DNA from: Methylobacterium ajmalii | Lineage (GTDB): Bacteria; Pseudomonadota; Alphaproteobacteria; Rhizobiales; Beijerinckiaceae | NCBI RefSeq assembly: GCF_016613415.1 | Contig: NZ_JACWCT010000062.1 | Coordinates: 1 to 63,907, forward strand | DNA length: 63,907 nucleotides | Reading direction: 5' to 3' | Shown here: one piece after another, positions 20,990 to 31,140 of the stretch | Numbering within the stretch: position 1 is the stretch's first letter | How the letters are laid out: the number at the start of each line of letters is the position of its first letter | Made by a program: the position numbers and the translations under genes | Notes under the pieces: model-generated | The model's input: the letters and a program-made list of their open reading frames with translations, nothing else | What the model was told of the DNA's origin: nothing | Database searches by the model: none

Positions 20990-22186
20990 ATGACGCCGAT
21001 CCGGAACGCCAGCCGCCTCGCGGCCGCTCTCTTGGGCGCCACGCTGCTGGCAGGCCCCGCCGCCGCGCAGGGCCAGGGGGAAGGATCTGGGAAGGTCCGG
21101 GTCGGGCTGATGTTCACCCTCTCGGGTCCCTCGGCGGTGCTCGGCGAGCAGGGCCGCGACGGGTTCCTGCTGGCGCTGGACACCCTGGGCAAGAAGCTCG
21201 GCGGCTTGGACACCGAGGTGGTGACGGTCGACGACGAGCTGAAGCCCGATGTCGCGACCAACAAGGCGCGGGAACTGGTGAAGCGCGACCGGGTCGACTT
21301 CGTGGTCGGACCGACCTTCTCCAACGTGCTGCGCGCGGTGGTGCGCCCGGTGACCGACGGCGGCGCCTTCCTGATCTCGCCCAACGCCGGCACCTCGAAC
21401 TATGCCGGGACGGAGTGCAACCCGAACCTGTTCGTTTCCTCCTACCAGAACGACCAGGTCCACGAGGTGCTGGGCAAGTACGCCAAGAACAAGGGCTACA
21501 AGCGCCTGGTCCTGCTCGCGCCGAACTACCAGGCCGGCAAGGACTCGCTCGCCGGCTTCAAGCACTCCTACAAGGGCGAGGTGGTGAACGAGATGTTCAC
21601 CCCGCTCGGCCAGCTCGACTTCTCGGGCGAGCTCGCCCAGATATCGGCCGCCCAGCCCGACGCGGTGTTCGCCTTCATGCCCGGCGGCATGGGCGTCAAC
21701 CTGGTGCGCCAGTACCGCCAGGCGGGGTTGAGCACGATCCCGTTCCTCTCCGCCTTCACGGTCGACGAGAGCACCCTGCCGGCCCAGAAGGACGCGGCGG
21801 TCGGGTATTACGGCGGCGCCAACTGGGCGCCGGACCTCGACAATCCGCAATCCAAGGCCTTCGTCGCCGCCTACGAGAAGAAGTACGGCAGCGTGCCCGG
21901 CACCTACGCCATGCAGGCCTACGACGCCGCCCTGATGATCGACGCCGCGGTCAAGCGCGCCAAGGGCGACCTCAAGGACAAGGATGCGATCCGCGCCGGC
22001 CTCAAGGCCGCCGAATTCCAGTCCCTGCGCGGCAACTTCAAGATCGGCAACAATCACTACCCGATCCAGGACTTCTACCTCGTCAAGGCCGCCAAGCGCC
22101 CGGACGGAAAGTACGAGACCCAGATCGCCGAGAAGATTTTTTCGAACTATCAGGACAACTACGCCGCCGAGTGCAAGATGAAGTAA
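20990..22186 (+). CDS. livK: Branched-chain-type ABC transporter, periplasmic substrate-binding protein
   Basis: This 398-residue protein has a signal peptide (residues 1-26, ending AGPAAAQ) and the Leu/Ile/Val-binding fold: KVRVGLMFTLSGPSAVLGEQGRDG, VDFVVGPTFSNVL, and the ISPNAGTSNYAGTECNPN pocket strand. Relatives next to CoA-dependent aromatic pathways bind aromatic acids, so 2-aminobenzoate or a related benzoate is the likely ligand rather than an amino acid. The ATG at 20990 gives a clean signal peptide. It is the first gene of the importer set and faces the monooxygenase/reductase across the shared promoter region. The gene symbol reflects family only. Confidence 0.88.
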   Translation: MTPIRNASRLAAALLGATLLAGPAAAQGQGEGSGKVRVGLMFTLSGPSAVLGEQGRDGFLLALDTLGKKLGGLDTEVVTVDDELKPDVATNKARELVKRDRVDFVVGPTFSNVLRAVVRPVTDGGAFLISPNAGTSNYAGTECNPNLFVSSYQNDQVHEVLGKYAKNKGYKRLVLLAPNYQAGKDSLAGFKHSYKGEVVNEMFTPLGQLDFSGELAQISAAQPDAVFAFMPGGMGVNLVRQYRQAGLSTIPFLSAFTVDESTLPAQKDAAVGYYGGANWAPDLDNPQSKAFVAAYEKKYGSVPGTYAMQAYDAALMIDAAVKRAKGDLKDKDAIRAGLKAAEFQSLRGNFKIGNNHYPIQDFYLVKAAKRPDGKYETQIAEKIFSNYQDNYAAECKMK

Positions 22187-22407
22187 ATAATTTTCCCTGG
22201 AGATTTCGTCTCGCTACGTCATCCCGGGGCTCGCCGCAGGCGAGAACCCGGGATCCATAACCGCCGAGGATGCCGGATGAAGCGGAACCGTTCCACCTCT
22301 GCCTGCCGCGTCAGCGGTTATGGATCCCGGGTTCCGCTTCGCGGCCCCGGGATGACGTGGAGGGTCTTGGAGACCGCAGGGCAGACCTCTCACCCGCAAG
22401 TCGCGTC
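22187..22407. other. Intergenic gap inside the importer operon
   Basis: This 221-bp gap holds a dispersed palindromic repeat (22216-22358). The hairpin between the binding-protein gene and the permeases would favour higher levels of the binding protein, a common arrangement in ABC importer operons. Confidence 0.5.
22216..22358. repeat. Dispersed palindromic repeat, family B
   Basis: The outer arms ACGTCATCCCGGGG (22216-22229) and CCCCGGGATGACGT (22345-22358) are exact complements. The inner arms AACCCGGGATCCATAACCGC and its complement give a long near-perfect hairpin. This repeat is unrelated in sequence to family A. Confidence 0.8.
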
Positions 22408-23331
22408 ATGCTCAACCTGTTCCTGATCCAGGCGCTGAACGGCGTCCAGCTCGGCATCCTGCTCTTCCTGGTCGCGGCGGGGCTGACGCTGATCTTCGGG
22501 GTGATGGACCTCATCAACCTCGCCCACGGCGCACTCTACATGATCGGCGCCTATCTGGCCGCGACGTTCACCGCCGCCACCGGCAGCTTCGGCCTCGGGC
22601 TCCTGCTGGCTTTGCCGGCGACGCTCCTCTTCGGCCTCGCCCTCGAAGTCCTGGTGGTGCGCCACCTCTACGGGCGCGACCACCTCGACCAGGTGCTCGC
22701 CACCTTCGGGCTGATCCTGATCCTCAACGAGGGCGTGCGGATCGTCTGGGGCGCAGCCCCCATGAGCGTGCCGGTGCCGGACGCCTTGTCGGGCTCGGTC
22801 CGCCTCGTCGGCACCCTGCATTACCCGCTCTACCGGGTCGCGATCATCGCCGCCGGCCTCGCCACGGCTCTGGGCCTGCACCTCCTCGTCAACCACACCC
22901 GGCTCGGCATGCGGTTGCGGGCAGGCGCCAGCAACGGCCCGATGGTGGCGGCGCTCGGCATCGACATCCGCCGGCTCTTTCTGGTGGTGTTCGGCCTCGG
23001 TGCGATGCTGGCGGGCTTCGCCGGCGCGATGGTGGCGCCGATCCTCTCCGTCGATCCCGGCATGGGCGATTCGGTGCTGATCCTGACCTTCGTGGTCATC
23101 GTCATCGGCGGCGTCGGCTCGGTGCGGGGCGCCTTCGTCGCCGGTCTCCTCGTCGGCCTCGCCGACCAGCTCGGGCGCACCTTCGGGCCGATCCTGCTGC
23201 GCAGCGTGATGGATGCCTCTGCCGCCTCGCAGACCGGACGGACGCTCGCCCCGATGCTGATCTACATTCTGATGGCGGCGATCCTGTTCTTCCGGCCCTC
23301 CGGCCTGTTTCCGGCGCGGGGGGCGCGATGA
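22408..23331 (+). CDS. livH: Branched-chain-type ABC transporter permease LivH
   Basis: This 307-residue permease has about eight membrane helices and the LivH landmarks: LFLIQALNGVQLGILLFLVA at the start, the GVMDLINLAHGALYMIGAY segment and the ATPase-coupling GIDIRRLFLVVFGLGAMLAG loop. The ATG at 22408 is taken because the reading frame before it runs through the palindromic repeat. It overlaps the next permease by ATGA. It forms the inner-membrane channel with LivM for the substrate bound by the preceding periplasmic protein. Confidence 0.9.
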   Translation: MLNLFLIQALNGVQLGILLFLVAAGLTLIFGVMDLINLAHGALYMIGAYLAATFTAATGSFGLGLLLALPATLLFGLALEVLVVRHLYGRDHLDQVLATFGLILILNEGVRIVWGAAPMSVPVPDALSGSVRLVGTLHYPLYRVAIIAAGLATALGLHLLVNHTRLGMRLRAGASNGPMVAALGIDIRRLFLVVFGLGAMLAGFAGAMVAPILSVDPGMGDSVLILTFVVIVIGGVGSVRGAFVAGLLVGLADQLGRTFGPILLRSVMDASAASQTGRTLAPMLIYILMAAILFFRPSGLFPARGAR

Positions 23332-24317
23332 GCACCCTCGTCGCCCGCATGGCCGCCGCGCCGCCCCGGCGCCGGGCCGTCTTCCCCGGCGCGGCGTTGG
23401 CCGGGCTGGTCCTCGCCGCGCTCGCCGCCCTGCCGGTCGCGGCCGAGGCCGCCGGCCTCCCCTTCCTGGTCGTCACCGCGACCCGGATGATGATCTTCGG
23501 GCTCGCCGCCCTCTCCCTCGATCTCGTGCTCGGCTACGGCGCGATGGTGTCGTTCGGCCACGCCGCCTTCATCGGGCTCGGGGCCTACGCGGTCGGCATC
23601 CTCGACGCCCACGGCATCCGCGACCTCGCGGTGCAGGCGCCGGTGGCGGCCGGAGCTTGCGCGCTCTTCGCCCTCGTCACCGGGGCGATCAGCTTACGCA
23701 CTCGCGGCGTCTACTTCATCATGATCACGCTGGCCTTCGGGCAGATGGCGTATTTCTTCATGGTGTCGCTCGCGGCCTACGGCGGCGACGACGGGTTGCC
23801 GCTGTCGGGCCGCTCGACCCTGTTCGGGATGCGGCTGATCGAGGGCGACCCGGCCCTGTTCTACTGCGTGCTGGCGGTGCTCACGGCGGCGTTGCTGGTG
23901 CTCCGCCGCGTCGTCGCCTCGCGCTTCGGCCGGGTGCTCCGCGGCAGCCGCGACAACGCGGTGCGGATGCAGGCGATCGGCTTCTCGCCCCTGCCCTACC
24001 GGCTCACCGCCTACGTGATCGCCGGCGCCATCGCGGGGCTGGCCGGGGTGCTGCTCGCCAACCAGGCCGAGTTCGTCTCGCCGGCCTACATGAGCTGGCA
24101 GCGCTCGGGCGAGCTGATCGTCATGGTGGTGCTCGGCGGCATGGGCACGCTGGTCGGGCCGGTCGTCGGCGCCGCCGCGCTGATCGCCCTCGAAGAGGTG
24201 CTGGCGCATTATTCCGACCATTGGCGCCTCGGCCTCGGGCTGATGCTGGTCGCCGTGGTGCTCCTCTCCCGCGGCGGCCTCGCGGGGCTGGCGGCGAAGA
24301 TCGGGAGGCGCGCGTGA
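23328..24317 (+). CDS. livM: Branched-chain-type ABC transporter permease LivM
   Basis: This 329-residue second permease has the LivM landmarks LDLVLGYGAMVSFGHAAFIG, SLRTRGVYFIMITLAFGQM and the coupling loop RGSRDNAVRMQAIGF, followed by VVLGGMGTLVGPVVGA. It begins with an extra basic stretch (MAAAPPRRRAVFPG) before the first helix. Its start overlaps the livH stop and its TGA overlaps the GTG of the ATPase gene, so translation is coupled. Confidence 0.92.
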   Translation: MSTLVARMAAAPPRRRAVFPGAALAGLVLAALAALPVAAEAAGLPFLVVTATRMMIFGLAALSLDLVLGYGAMVSFGHAAFIGLGAYAVGILDAHGIRDLAVQAPVAAGACALFALVTGAISLRTRGVYFIMITLAFGQMAYFFMVSLAAYGGDDGLPLSGRSTLFGMRLIEGDPALFYCVLAVLTAALLVLRRVVASRFGRVLRGSRDNAVRMQAIGFSPLPYRLTAYVIAGAIAGLAGVLLANQAEFVSPAYMSWQRSGELIVMVVLGGMGTLVGPVVGAAALIALEEVLAHYSDHWRLGLGLMLVAVVLLSRGGLAGLAAKIGRRA

Positions 24318-25065
24318 CTCCGCTCCTCTCCGTTCGCAACCTCCGCAAGTCCTACGGCGCCCTGAAGGTCACCGACGACGTCAGCCTCGACGTGGCTTCA
24401 GGCGAACTGCACGCGATCATCGGCCCGAACGGCGCCGGCAAGACCACGCTGATCCATCAGCTGTCGGGCAGCCTGCCGAGCGATTCCGGCACGGTCCATC
24501 TCGCCGGCGAGGACGTGACGGACCTGCCGATGGTGGCGCGGGTGCGCCGGGGGCTGGCCCGCTCGTTCCAGATCACCTCGATCCTCGACGGGTTCTCGGT
24601 GCTGGAGAACGTGGCGCTGGCGGTCCAGGCCCGATCCGGTTCGAGCTTCCGCTTCTTCCGCCCCGCCGCGAGCGAGACGGCGCTCAACGCCGAGGCGATG
24701 GATGCGCTGGGCCGCGTCGGCCTCGCCGACCGCGCCGCGCGCCGGGCCGGCAGCCTGTCGCATGGCGAGAAGCGCCAGCTCGAACTGGCGGTGGCGCTCG
24801 CGACGAAGGCCCGCCTGCTCCTCCTCGACGAGCCGCTGGCCGGCACCGGCCCGGAGGAATCGGCGATCCTGGTCGGGCTGATGCGCGAATTGAAATCCAC
24901 CCACACCCTCGTGCTGATCGAGCACGACATGGACGCGGTGTTCGCGCTCGCCGACCGGATGAGCGTGCTGGTCTACGGCCGCGTCATCGCGAGCGGCGCG
25001 CCGTCCGTGGTCCGCTCCGATCCGGCGGTGCGCGCCGCCTATCTCGGCGAGGAGGAGGCGGCCTG

Positions 25066-25066
<1 letters not shown>
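24314..25066 (+). CDS. livG: Branched-chain-type ABC transporter ATPase LivG
   Basis: This 250-residue ATPase has Walker A GPNGAGKTT, a LivG-type Q-loop (ARSFQITSI), signature LSHGEKRQLELAVAL (LSHGE in place of LSGGQ, usual in this family), Walker B LLLLDEPLAG and switch IEHDMDAVF. The start is GTG at 24314, overlapping the livM stop, and the gene overlaps livF by TGATG. It energises the LivHM channel together with LivF. Confidence 0.92.
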
Positions 25067-25761
<695 letters not shown>

Positions 25762-25785
25762 AACATCCGTCGAAGGAGTAGGCCC

Positions 25786-26244
25786 ATGACCCCCATGACC
25801 GCAGGCATCACCCGCGCCGGGGAGGGCATCGAGGGCGTCCGCTGGAACATCCTCGGGCAGATCTACGTGCCCAAGCAGCATTCCGAGAGTTCGCTGTCCT
25901 GGCACGCCACCTTCCCGCCGGGCACCTTCGTGCCGCCGCACATCCACCCGACGCAGGACGAGTTCCTGTACATCCTGCAAGGCCGGCTCACCGCCGTGCT
26001 CGACGGGCAGGAGAGCGTGGCCGAGCCCGGCGACACGATCCGGCTGCCGCGGGGCCAGCCGCACGGGCTGTTCAACCGCTCGGACGCCGACGTGAAGTGC
26101 GTGTTCTGGGTCTCGCCGGCGCGCCGCCTCTACGACCTGTTCTGGGCCCTGCACAATCTCGGGCCGCAGGCGAACCCTGCCGACGTGGTGGCGATCTCGG
26201 CCAAGCACGAGGTCGATTTCCTGCCGCCCCCGGACGCGGAGTGA
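25786..26244 (+). CDS. Small single-domain cupin protein
   Basis: This 152-residue cupin has the first metal motif PPHIHPTQDEFLYILQGRL (His-x-His...Glu) around residues 46-64 and the second motif PRGQPHGLFNRSD around residues 87-99 with a conserved His. It therefore probably binds a divalent metal. Cupins in aromatic gene clusters may be ring-cleaving or auxiliary isomerase-like enzymes, but this one lacks any residues that fix a reaction. A GAAGGAG ribosome site precedes the ATG. It lies between the importer and the flavin monooxygenase. Confidence 0.75.
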   Translation: MTPMTAGITRAGEGIEGVRWNILGQIYVPKQHSESSLSWHATFPPGTFVPPHIHPTQDEFLYILQGRLTAVLDGQESVAEPGDTIRLPRGQPHGLFNRSDADVKCVFWVSPARRLYDLFWALHNLGPQANPADVVAISAKHEVDFLPPPDAE

Positions 26245-26248
26245 GCCG

Positions 26249-27505
26249 ATGCGCGTCCTCATCGTCGGCGCCGGGATCGGGGGCCTTGCCACCGCCCTGA
26301 TGCTCCACCGGCGCGGCATCCGCGCCACGATCGTCGAGCAGGCCTCCGAGGTGCGGGAAGTCGGCGTCGGCATCAACACCCTGCCACACGCGATCCGGGA
26401 ACTGGCCGAGCTCGACCTGCTGCCGGCCCTCGACCGGGTGGCGATCCGCACGAGGGAACTCGCCTACTTCAACCGCCAGGGCCAGGAGGTCTGGCGCGAG
26501 CCGCGGGGGCTGGAGGCCGGCCATCCGGTGCCGCAATTCTCGATCCATCGCGGGCGCTTGCAGGCAGTCCTGTACGATGCGGTGCGCGAGCGGCTCGGCC
26601 CAGACGCGGTCCGGACCGGGCTGGCGCTCTCCGGCTTCATGCAGGACGAAGGCGGGGTCACGGCCCACTTCACCGACGCGCTCCGGGGCGATGCCGGCCG
26701 GACCATCCGGGCCGACGTGCTGATTGCCTGCGACGGTATCCACTCGGTGGTGCGTAAAAAATTCTTCCCCGACGAGGGCCCGCCGCGCTGGGACGGGGTG
26801 CTGATGTGGCGCGGCGCCACCGAGTGGGCGCCCTGGGGCGACGGCCGCACCATGGCGATCGGCGGCGGCATGGGGGCGAAATGCGTCCTCTACCCGATCG
26901 CCGAGGCCGAGGGCGGCCGCCAGCTGATGAACTGGGTGGTGTTCGTGAAGATGGCGGACGGCACGATCTCGCCGCCCCCGAAGGAGAGCTGGTCGCGCCC
27001 CGCCCATCGCTCGCAGGTGCTGCCCTACGCCCGCCGCTTCGCCCTGCCGGGTTTCGACCTCGCGGCGCTGGTCGAGGCGACGCCGCAGATCTTCGAATAC
27101 CCGATGTGCGACCGCGATCCGCTGCCGCGCTGGACCCACGGCCGGGTGACGCTGCTGGGGGATGCCGCCCACCCGATGTACCCGGTCGGGTCGAATGGTG
27201 CCTCGCAGGCGATCCTCGACGCGCGGGCGCTCGGCGACGCGCTGGCGGGCGCCGAGCATCCGATGCAGGCGCTCCACAGGTATGAGGCCGAGCGCCGGCC
27301 GAAGACCGCCGAGATCGTGATGCTCAACCGCAAGGGCGGGCCGGAGCGGGTGATCGACGAGGTCGAGAAGCGGGCCCCGGCAGGGTTTTCCCGCATCGAG
27401 GAGGTGCTCAGCCACGCCGAGCGCCAGGCGATTGTCGGGGGCTATGCCGGCAAGGCCGGGTTCGCGGTGGCGGGGAACGTGAGCCCGCTGCGGGTGGCGG
27501 TGTAG
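26249..27505 (+). CDS. FAD-dependent aromatic monooxygenase
   Basis: This 418-residue single-component flavoprotein hydroxylase belongs to the PHBH-like group. It has LIVGAGIGGLATALML (Rossmann GxGxxG), the second motif VLIACDGIHSVVR (DG) and a third GRVTLLGDAAHPMYPVGSNG (GD). These are the three FAD/NAD(P)H motifs of salicylate- and hydroxybenzoate-hydroxylase relatives, also close to PhzS-type enzymes. The substrate cannot be assigned. It begins 4 bp after the cupin stop and probably acts on a side substrate of the aromatic pathway, for example a hydroxylated or aminated benzoate. Confidence 0.8.
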   Translation: MRVLIVGAGIGGLATALMLHRRGIRATIVEQASEVREVGVGINTLPHAIRELAELDLLPALDRVAIRTRELAYFNRQGQEVWREPRGLEAGHPVPQFSIHRGRLQAVLYDAVRERLGPDAVRTGLALSGFMQDEGGVTAHFTDALRGDAGRTIRADVLIACDGIHSVVRKKFFPDEGPPRWDGVLMWRGATEWAPWGDGRTMAIGGGMGAKCVLYPIAEAEGGRQLMNWVVFVKMADGTISPPPKESWSRPAHRSQVLPYARRFALPGFDLAALVEATPQIFEYPMCDRDPLPRWTHGRVTLLGDAAHPMYPVGSNGASQAILDARALGDALAGAEHPMQALHRYEAERRPKTAEIVMLNRKGGPERVIDEVEKRAPAGFSRIEEVLSHAERQAIVGGYAGKAGFAVAGNVSPLRVAV

Positions 27506-27511
27506 CGCCTT

Positions 27512-27638
27512 CCCCTCCCCCTTGTGGGGAGGGGCTAGGGGTGGGGGTGGTGCAGGATAGAGCGCGAGACTTCTCCGGCACCACCCCCACGCGGGATCTT
27601 CGATCCCCATGACCCCTCCCCACAAGGGGGAGGGGAAG
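27512..27638. repeat. Dispersed palindromic repeat, family C
   Basis: CCCCTCCCCCTTGTGGGG (from 27512) and CCCCTCCCCACAAGGGGG (from 27613) form outer arms, with GGGGGTGGTGC and its complement GCACCACCCCC inside. A strong hairpin can form between the monooxygenase stop and the SDR gene and may end transcription of the first block. Confidence 0.75.
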
Positions 27639-27670
27639 CGACCAACTCACGAACGACCCGCGCCCAAATC

Positions 27671-27688
27671 CTTTAAGGTTGAAATATC
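27671..27688 (-). promoter_or_regulatory. Candidate MarR operator, site 3
   Basis: CTTTAAGGTTGAAATATC is the reverse complement of GATATTTCAACCTTAAAG. It ends one base before the SDR start codon, so a bound protein would cover the ribosome-binding region as well as a promoter. It matches the two sites in the divergent promoter. Confidence 0.55.
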
Positions 27689-27689
27689 C

Positions 27690-28451
27690 ATGACCCACAC
27701 CTCTCCCCGCCACATCCTGGTCACCGGTGCCACCCGCGGCATCGGGCGGGCGATCGCGGCCGGGTTCGTGGCGGCGGGGGAGCGGGTAACCGTGCTCGGC
27801 CGCACACAGGAGAGCGCCGAGCGGGCAAAGGCCGAACTCGGTGCCGCCCACGCCGTCGCGGCCGACGTCACCGATACGACCGCCCTGGAGCGCGCCCTGG
27901 CGCACGCCGCCGAGCGGGCCGGCCCGGTCGCGGTGCTGGTCAACAATGCCGGCGGGGCCGAGACCGCGCCGCTCGCCCGCAGCGACGTCGACACCCTGCG
28001 GCGGATGATGGCGCTCAACCTCGAGCCGGTGCTGGTCGCCGCCCGTGCCGTCGTGCCCGGCATGAAAGCGCAAGGCGGGGGGCGGATCGTCTCGGTCGCC
28101 TCCACGGCCGGGCTGAAGGGCTACGCCTATGTCGGCGCGTACTGCGCCGCCAAGCACGCGGTGGTGGGTCTCACCCGGGCGCTGGCGCTCGAACTCGCCA
28201 CCACCGGCATCACCGTCAACGCGGTCTGCCCCGGCTTCACCGACACCGACCTCGTCGGCAGTGCCATCGACGGGCTGGAGGCGAAGACCGGCCGCGGCCG
28301 CGGCGACCTCCTCACCGAGTTCACCCGCCACAACCCGATGGGCCGGCTGGTCCGCCCGGAGGAGGTGGCCGACGCCGTGCTGTGGCTCGCCGGGCGGAAT
28401 GCCGGCGCCGTCACCGGCCAGGCCGTCGCGGTGGCGGGAGGCGAGCTGTGA
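27690..28451 (+). CDS. SDR-family oxidoreductase (3-hydroxyacyl-CoA dehydrogenase-like)
   Basis: This 253-residue classical SDR has a TGATRGIG cofactor loop near residue 12, NNAGG near 85, catalytic Ser-Tyr-Lys in [22 protein letters not shown] and PGFTDTDL. In a pathway that activates the ring as a CoA thioester it would suit the NAD-dependent oxidation of a 3-hydroxyacyl-CoA after the hydratase step. Its stop overlaps the regulator's GTG (GTGA). Only a weak AAGG precedes the start, and the candidate operator covers that spot. Confidence 0.85.
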   Translation: MTHTSPRHILVTGATRGIGRAIAAGFVAAGERVTVLGRTQESAERAKAELGAAHAVAADVTDTTALERALAHAAERAGPVAVLVNNAGGAETAPLARSDVDTLRRMMALNLEPVLVAARAVVPGMKAQGGGRIVSVASTAGLKGYAYVGAYCAAKHAVVGLTRALALELATTGITVNAVCPGFTDTDLVGSAIDGLEAKTGRGRGDLLTEFTRHNPMGRLVRPEEVADAVLWLAGRNAGAVTGQAVAVAGGEL

Positions 28452-29785
28452 ACGCCCCCACCGAGATCTCCGCCGAGCCCCCGGCCCACCGCAGCGAGGT
28501 GCGGCTGTGGCTGCGCCTGCTCACCACCGCCAACACCATCGAGGCGGAGATCCGCCGCCGCCTGCGCGACCGCTTCGACACCACGCTCCCCCGCTTCGAC
28601 TTGCTGGCGCAGCTCGAACGTGCGCCGGACGGCATCCAGCTCGGAGAATTGTCGCGCCGGATGATGGTGTCGAACGGCAACGTCACCGGCCTCGTCGAGC
28701 GGCTGGCGCAGGAGGAGCTGATCGACCGGCAGGTCTCGGAGACCGACCGCCGGGCGGTGCAGGTGCGCCTGACCGCCCGGGGCCGCGCCGTCTTCACCGA
28801 GATGGCCCGCGCCCATGCCGACTGGATCGCCGAGCTCGTCGGCGCCCTCGACCCCGCCGAGCAGGACGCCCTGTCCACCCAGCTCTCCGCCCTCAAGGCC
28901 TCGGTCCGGCCGGGCGGCACCAAATCAAAACCAAAACGTCAGGGAGGCACCATGAGGCGCCAGAACGCCATCGCGGCCCCGCTCGCCGGGTTCACGCCGC
29001 AGCATTTCGGCTTCGCGATCGAAGGCGGCATCGCGACCGTGACCTTGAACCGGCCGGAGAAGAAGAACCCGCTCACCTTCGAGAGCTACGCGGAACTGCG
29101 CGACACCTTCCGGGCCCTGCGCTTCGAGGAGAGCGTGACGGCCGTGGTGATCACGGGGGCCGGCGGCAACTTCTCCAGCGGCGGCGACGTGTTCGAGATC
29201 ATCGAGCCGCTGACCGCCATGGGCGCCGCCGACCTCCACGCCTTCACCACGATGACCGGCGACCTCGTCAAGGAGATGCGGGCCTGCCCGCAGCCGATCG
29301 TGGCGGCGGTCGAGGGCGTCTGCGCGGGCGCGGGCGCCATCGTCGCCATGGCCTCCGACCTGCGGGTGGCGGCCATCGGCGCCAAGGTGGCGTTCCTGTT
29401 CAACAAGGTGGGGCTGGCCGGCTGCGACATGGGGGCCTGCGCGATCCTGCCCCGGATCATCGGCCAGGGCCGGGCCTCCGAGCTTCTCTATACCGGCCGC
29501 TTCATGAGCGCCGAGGAGGGCGAGCGCTGGGGCTTCTTCAACCGCCTGGTCCCGGCGGGCGAGGCCATGAACACGGCCCGCGAGACCGCCCGCGCGCTCA
29601 CGCAGGGCCCGGCCTACGCCAACGGCCTGACCAAGCGGATGCTGCACATGGAATGGGCGATGGGGGTTGATGCCGCCATCGACGCCGAGGCGATGGCCCA
29701 GGCGCTCTGCATGAAGACCCAGGATTTCCGCCGCGCCTTCGAGGCCTTCGCGGGCAAGACCAAGCCGGTCTTCGAGGGGAATTGA
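28448..29785 (+). CDS. MarR-family regulator fused in frame to enoyl-CoA hydratase
   Basis: One open frame of 445 residues holds two proteins. Residues 1-~160 are a MarR regulator ([21 protein letters not shown]; winged helix [19 protein letters not shown] and wing [13 protein letters not shown]). A polar linker [13 protein letters not shown] leads to [14 protein letters not shown] and a complete crotonase-fold hydratase ([12 protein letters not shown]; oxyanion-hole block [32 protein letters not shown]). No stop codon separates them, but AGGGAGG four bases before the ATG at 28952 should allow a separate 277-residue hydratase. The regulator probably controls this cluster through CoA-ester ligands; the hydratase would act in the beta-oxidation-like steps after ring dearomatisation. 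Whether a true fusion protein accumulates is open. Confidence 0.8.
   Translation: MNAPTEISAEPPAHRSEVRLWLRLLTTANTIEAEIRRRLRDRFDTTLPRFDLLAQLERAPDGIQLGELSRRMMVSNGNVTGLVERLAQEELIDRQVSETDRRAVQVRLTARGRAVFTEMARAHADWIAELVGALDPAEQDALSTQLSALKASVRPGGTKSKPKRQGGTMRRQNAIAAPLAGFTPQHFGFAIEGGIATVTLNRPEKKNPLTFESYAELRDTFRALRFEESVTAVVITGAGGNFSSGGDVFEIIEPLTAMGAADLHAFTTMTGDLVKEMRACPQPIVAAVEGVCAGAGAIVAMASDLRVAAIGAKVAFLFNKVGLAGCDMGACAILPRIIGQGRASELLYTGRFMSAEEGERWGFFNRLVPAGEAMNTARETARALTQGPAYANGLTKRMLHMEWAMGVDAAIDAEAMAQALCMKTQDFRRAFEAFAGKTKPVFEGN
28941..28954 (+). promoter_or_regulatory. Internal ribosome-binding site and start for the hydratase domain
   Basis: AGGGAGG (28941-28947) lies four bases before ATG (28952-28954), inside the MarR-hydratase frame. 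It is the strongest Shine-Dalgarno sequence of this gene pair and supports independent translation of the enzyme part. Confidence 0.7.
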
Positions 29786-29812
29786 GCGATGACGCTTCAC
29801 ATCGGCATCAAT

Positions 29813-29949
29813 CCCACCTGCGACCTCATCCTGAGGTGCGACCGCAGGGAGCCTCGAAGGAGGGCTCCAGACATCGCCGTGGTTCCTGGAGCCCTCCTTC
29901 GAGGTCAGTCGATCATCGATCGACTGACACCTCAGGATGAGGTCGTGGG
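29813..29949. repeat. Dispersed palindromic repeat, family A, copy 2
   Basis: The outer arms CGACCTCATCCTGAGGTG / CACCTCAGGATGAGGTCG and the inner arms CCTCGAAGGAGGGCTCCAG / its complement match family A in the MITE at 8115-8233. This copy carries an extra small palindrome CAGTCGATCATCGATCGACTG (given in parts: CAGTCGATC, ATC, GATCGACTG) in the right arm. It separates the hydratase and acyl-CoA dehydrogenase genes. Confidence 0.8.
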
Positions 29950-29979
29950 TAGGATGAACCAAGTGGGAAGGCCCTGACC

Positions 29980-31125
29980 ATGCCCGACCGGACCTTCCTC
30001 GACTGGCCGTTCTTCGAGCCGCGCCACCGCGACCTCGCCGCGCAGGCCGACGACTGGGCCGCCCGCACGGTGCCGGCCCTCGTCGACCACCACGACGTCG
30101 ACGGCTCGTGCCGGCGGCTCGTCGCGGCGCTCGGCGAGGCGGGGTTCCTGCGCTTCGCCGCCCCCGAGGACGGGGTGTTCGACGTGCGGGCGCTCTGCCT
30201 CCTGCGCGAGACCTTCGCCCGCCACGACGGCCTCGCCGATTTCGCCTTCGCCATGCAGGGCCTCGGCACCGGGGCGCTGACGCTGTCCGGCACGCCGGCC
30301 CAGCGCGAGGCGGTGCTGCCCGGTGTGCGGGCGGGCCGCCGCATCGCCGCCTTCGCGCTCACCGAGCCCGAGGCCGGCTCCGACGTCGCCCAGATCGCGC
30401 TCGCGGTGCAGCCGGCCGGCGACGGGATGGTCCGGCTCGACGGCGAGAAGACCTGGATCTCGAATGGCGGCATCGCCGACACGTACGTCGTCTTCGCCCG
30501 CAGCGGCGAGGCGCCGGGGGCGCGGGGCCTCTCGGCCTATCTCGTGCCGGCGGACACGCCCGGCCTAAGAATCGCGGAGCGGCTCGACACCATCGCGCCC
30601 CATCCCCTCGCACGGCTGCATTTCGAGAATTGCCGCGTGCCGGCGCAGAACCGCATCGGCGAGGCGGGCGCCGGCTTCAAGGTCGCGATGGCGACGCTCG
30701 ACGTGTTTCGCTCCACCGTCGGCGCCGCCGCGCTCGGCTTCGCCCGCCGCGCCCTCGATGCGTCGCTCGCCCGCGCGCAGAACCGCACGCTGTTCGGGGC
30801 GCCGCTCGCCGCGATGCAGCTGACCCAGACCAGCCTCGCCGAGATGGCGACGGCGATCGATACGGCGGCGCTCCACGTCTACCGCGCCGCCTGGACCCGG
30901 GATTCGGGGGCGCCCCGCATCACCCGCGAGGCCGCGATGGCCAAGATGGTGGCGACCGAGGCCGCGCAAGAGGTGATCGACCGGGCGGTGCAGCTCCACG
31001 GCGGCGAGGGCGTCCGCTCGGGCTCGGTGCCGGAGACGCTCTACCGCGAGATCCGGGCGCTGCGGATCTACGAGGGCGCCACCGAGGTCCAGAAGCTCGT
31101 CATCGCCCGCCAGATTCTCGCCTGA
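29980..31125 (+). CDS. Acyl-CoA dehydrogenase
   Basis: This 381-residue flavoenzyme has the family sequence [30 protein letters not shown], a C-terminal helical domain with [15 protein letters not shown] and [13 protein letters not shown]. The position of the usual catalytic Glu near the C-terminus corresponds to IYEGA. It would oxidise a saturated cyclic or open-chain CoA ester formed from the dearomatised ring. It follows the palindromic repeat and precedes the ligase by 15 bp, so it may start a second transcript block. Confidence 0.88.
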   Translation: MPDRTFLDWPFFEPRHRDLAAQADDWAARTVPALVDHHDVDGSCRRLVAALGEAGFLRFAAPEDGVFDVRALCLLRETFARHDGLADFAFAMQGLGTGALTLSGTPAQREAVLPGVRAGRRIAAFALTEPEAGSDVAQIALAVQPAGDGMVRLDGEKTWISNGGIADTYVVFARSGEAPGARGLSAYLVPADTPGLRIAERLDTIAPHPLARLHFENCRVPAQNRIGEAGAGFKVAMATLDVFRSTVGAAALGFARRALDASLARAQNRTLFGAPLAAMQLTQTSLAEMATAIDTAALHVYRAAWTRDSGAPRITREAAMAKMVATEAAQEVIDRAVQLHGGEGVRSGSVPETLYREIRALRIYEGATEVQKLVIARQILA

Positions 31126-31140
31126 GAGGAGGTTCGTCCG

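Noticed and set aside
26249..27505. Naming the flavin monooxygenase a salicylate hydroxylase
   Set aside because: The three FAD motifs are shared by many substrate groups; nothing in the sequence decides the substrate.
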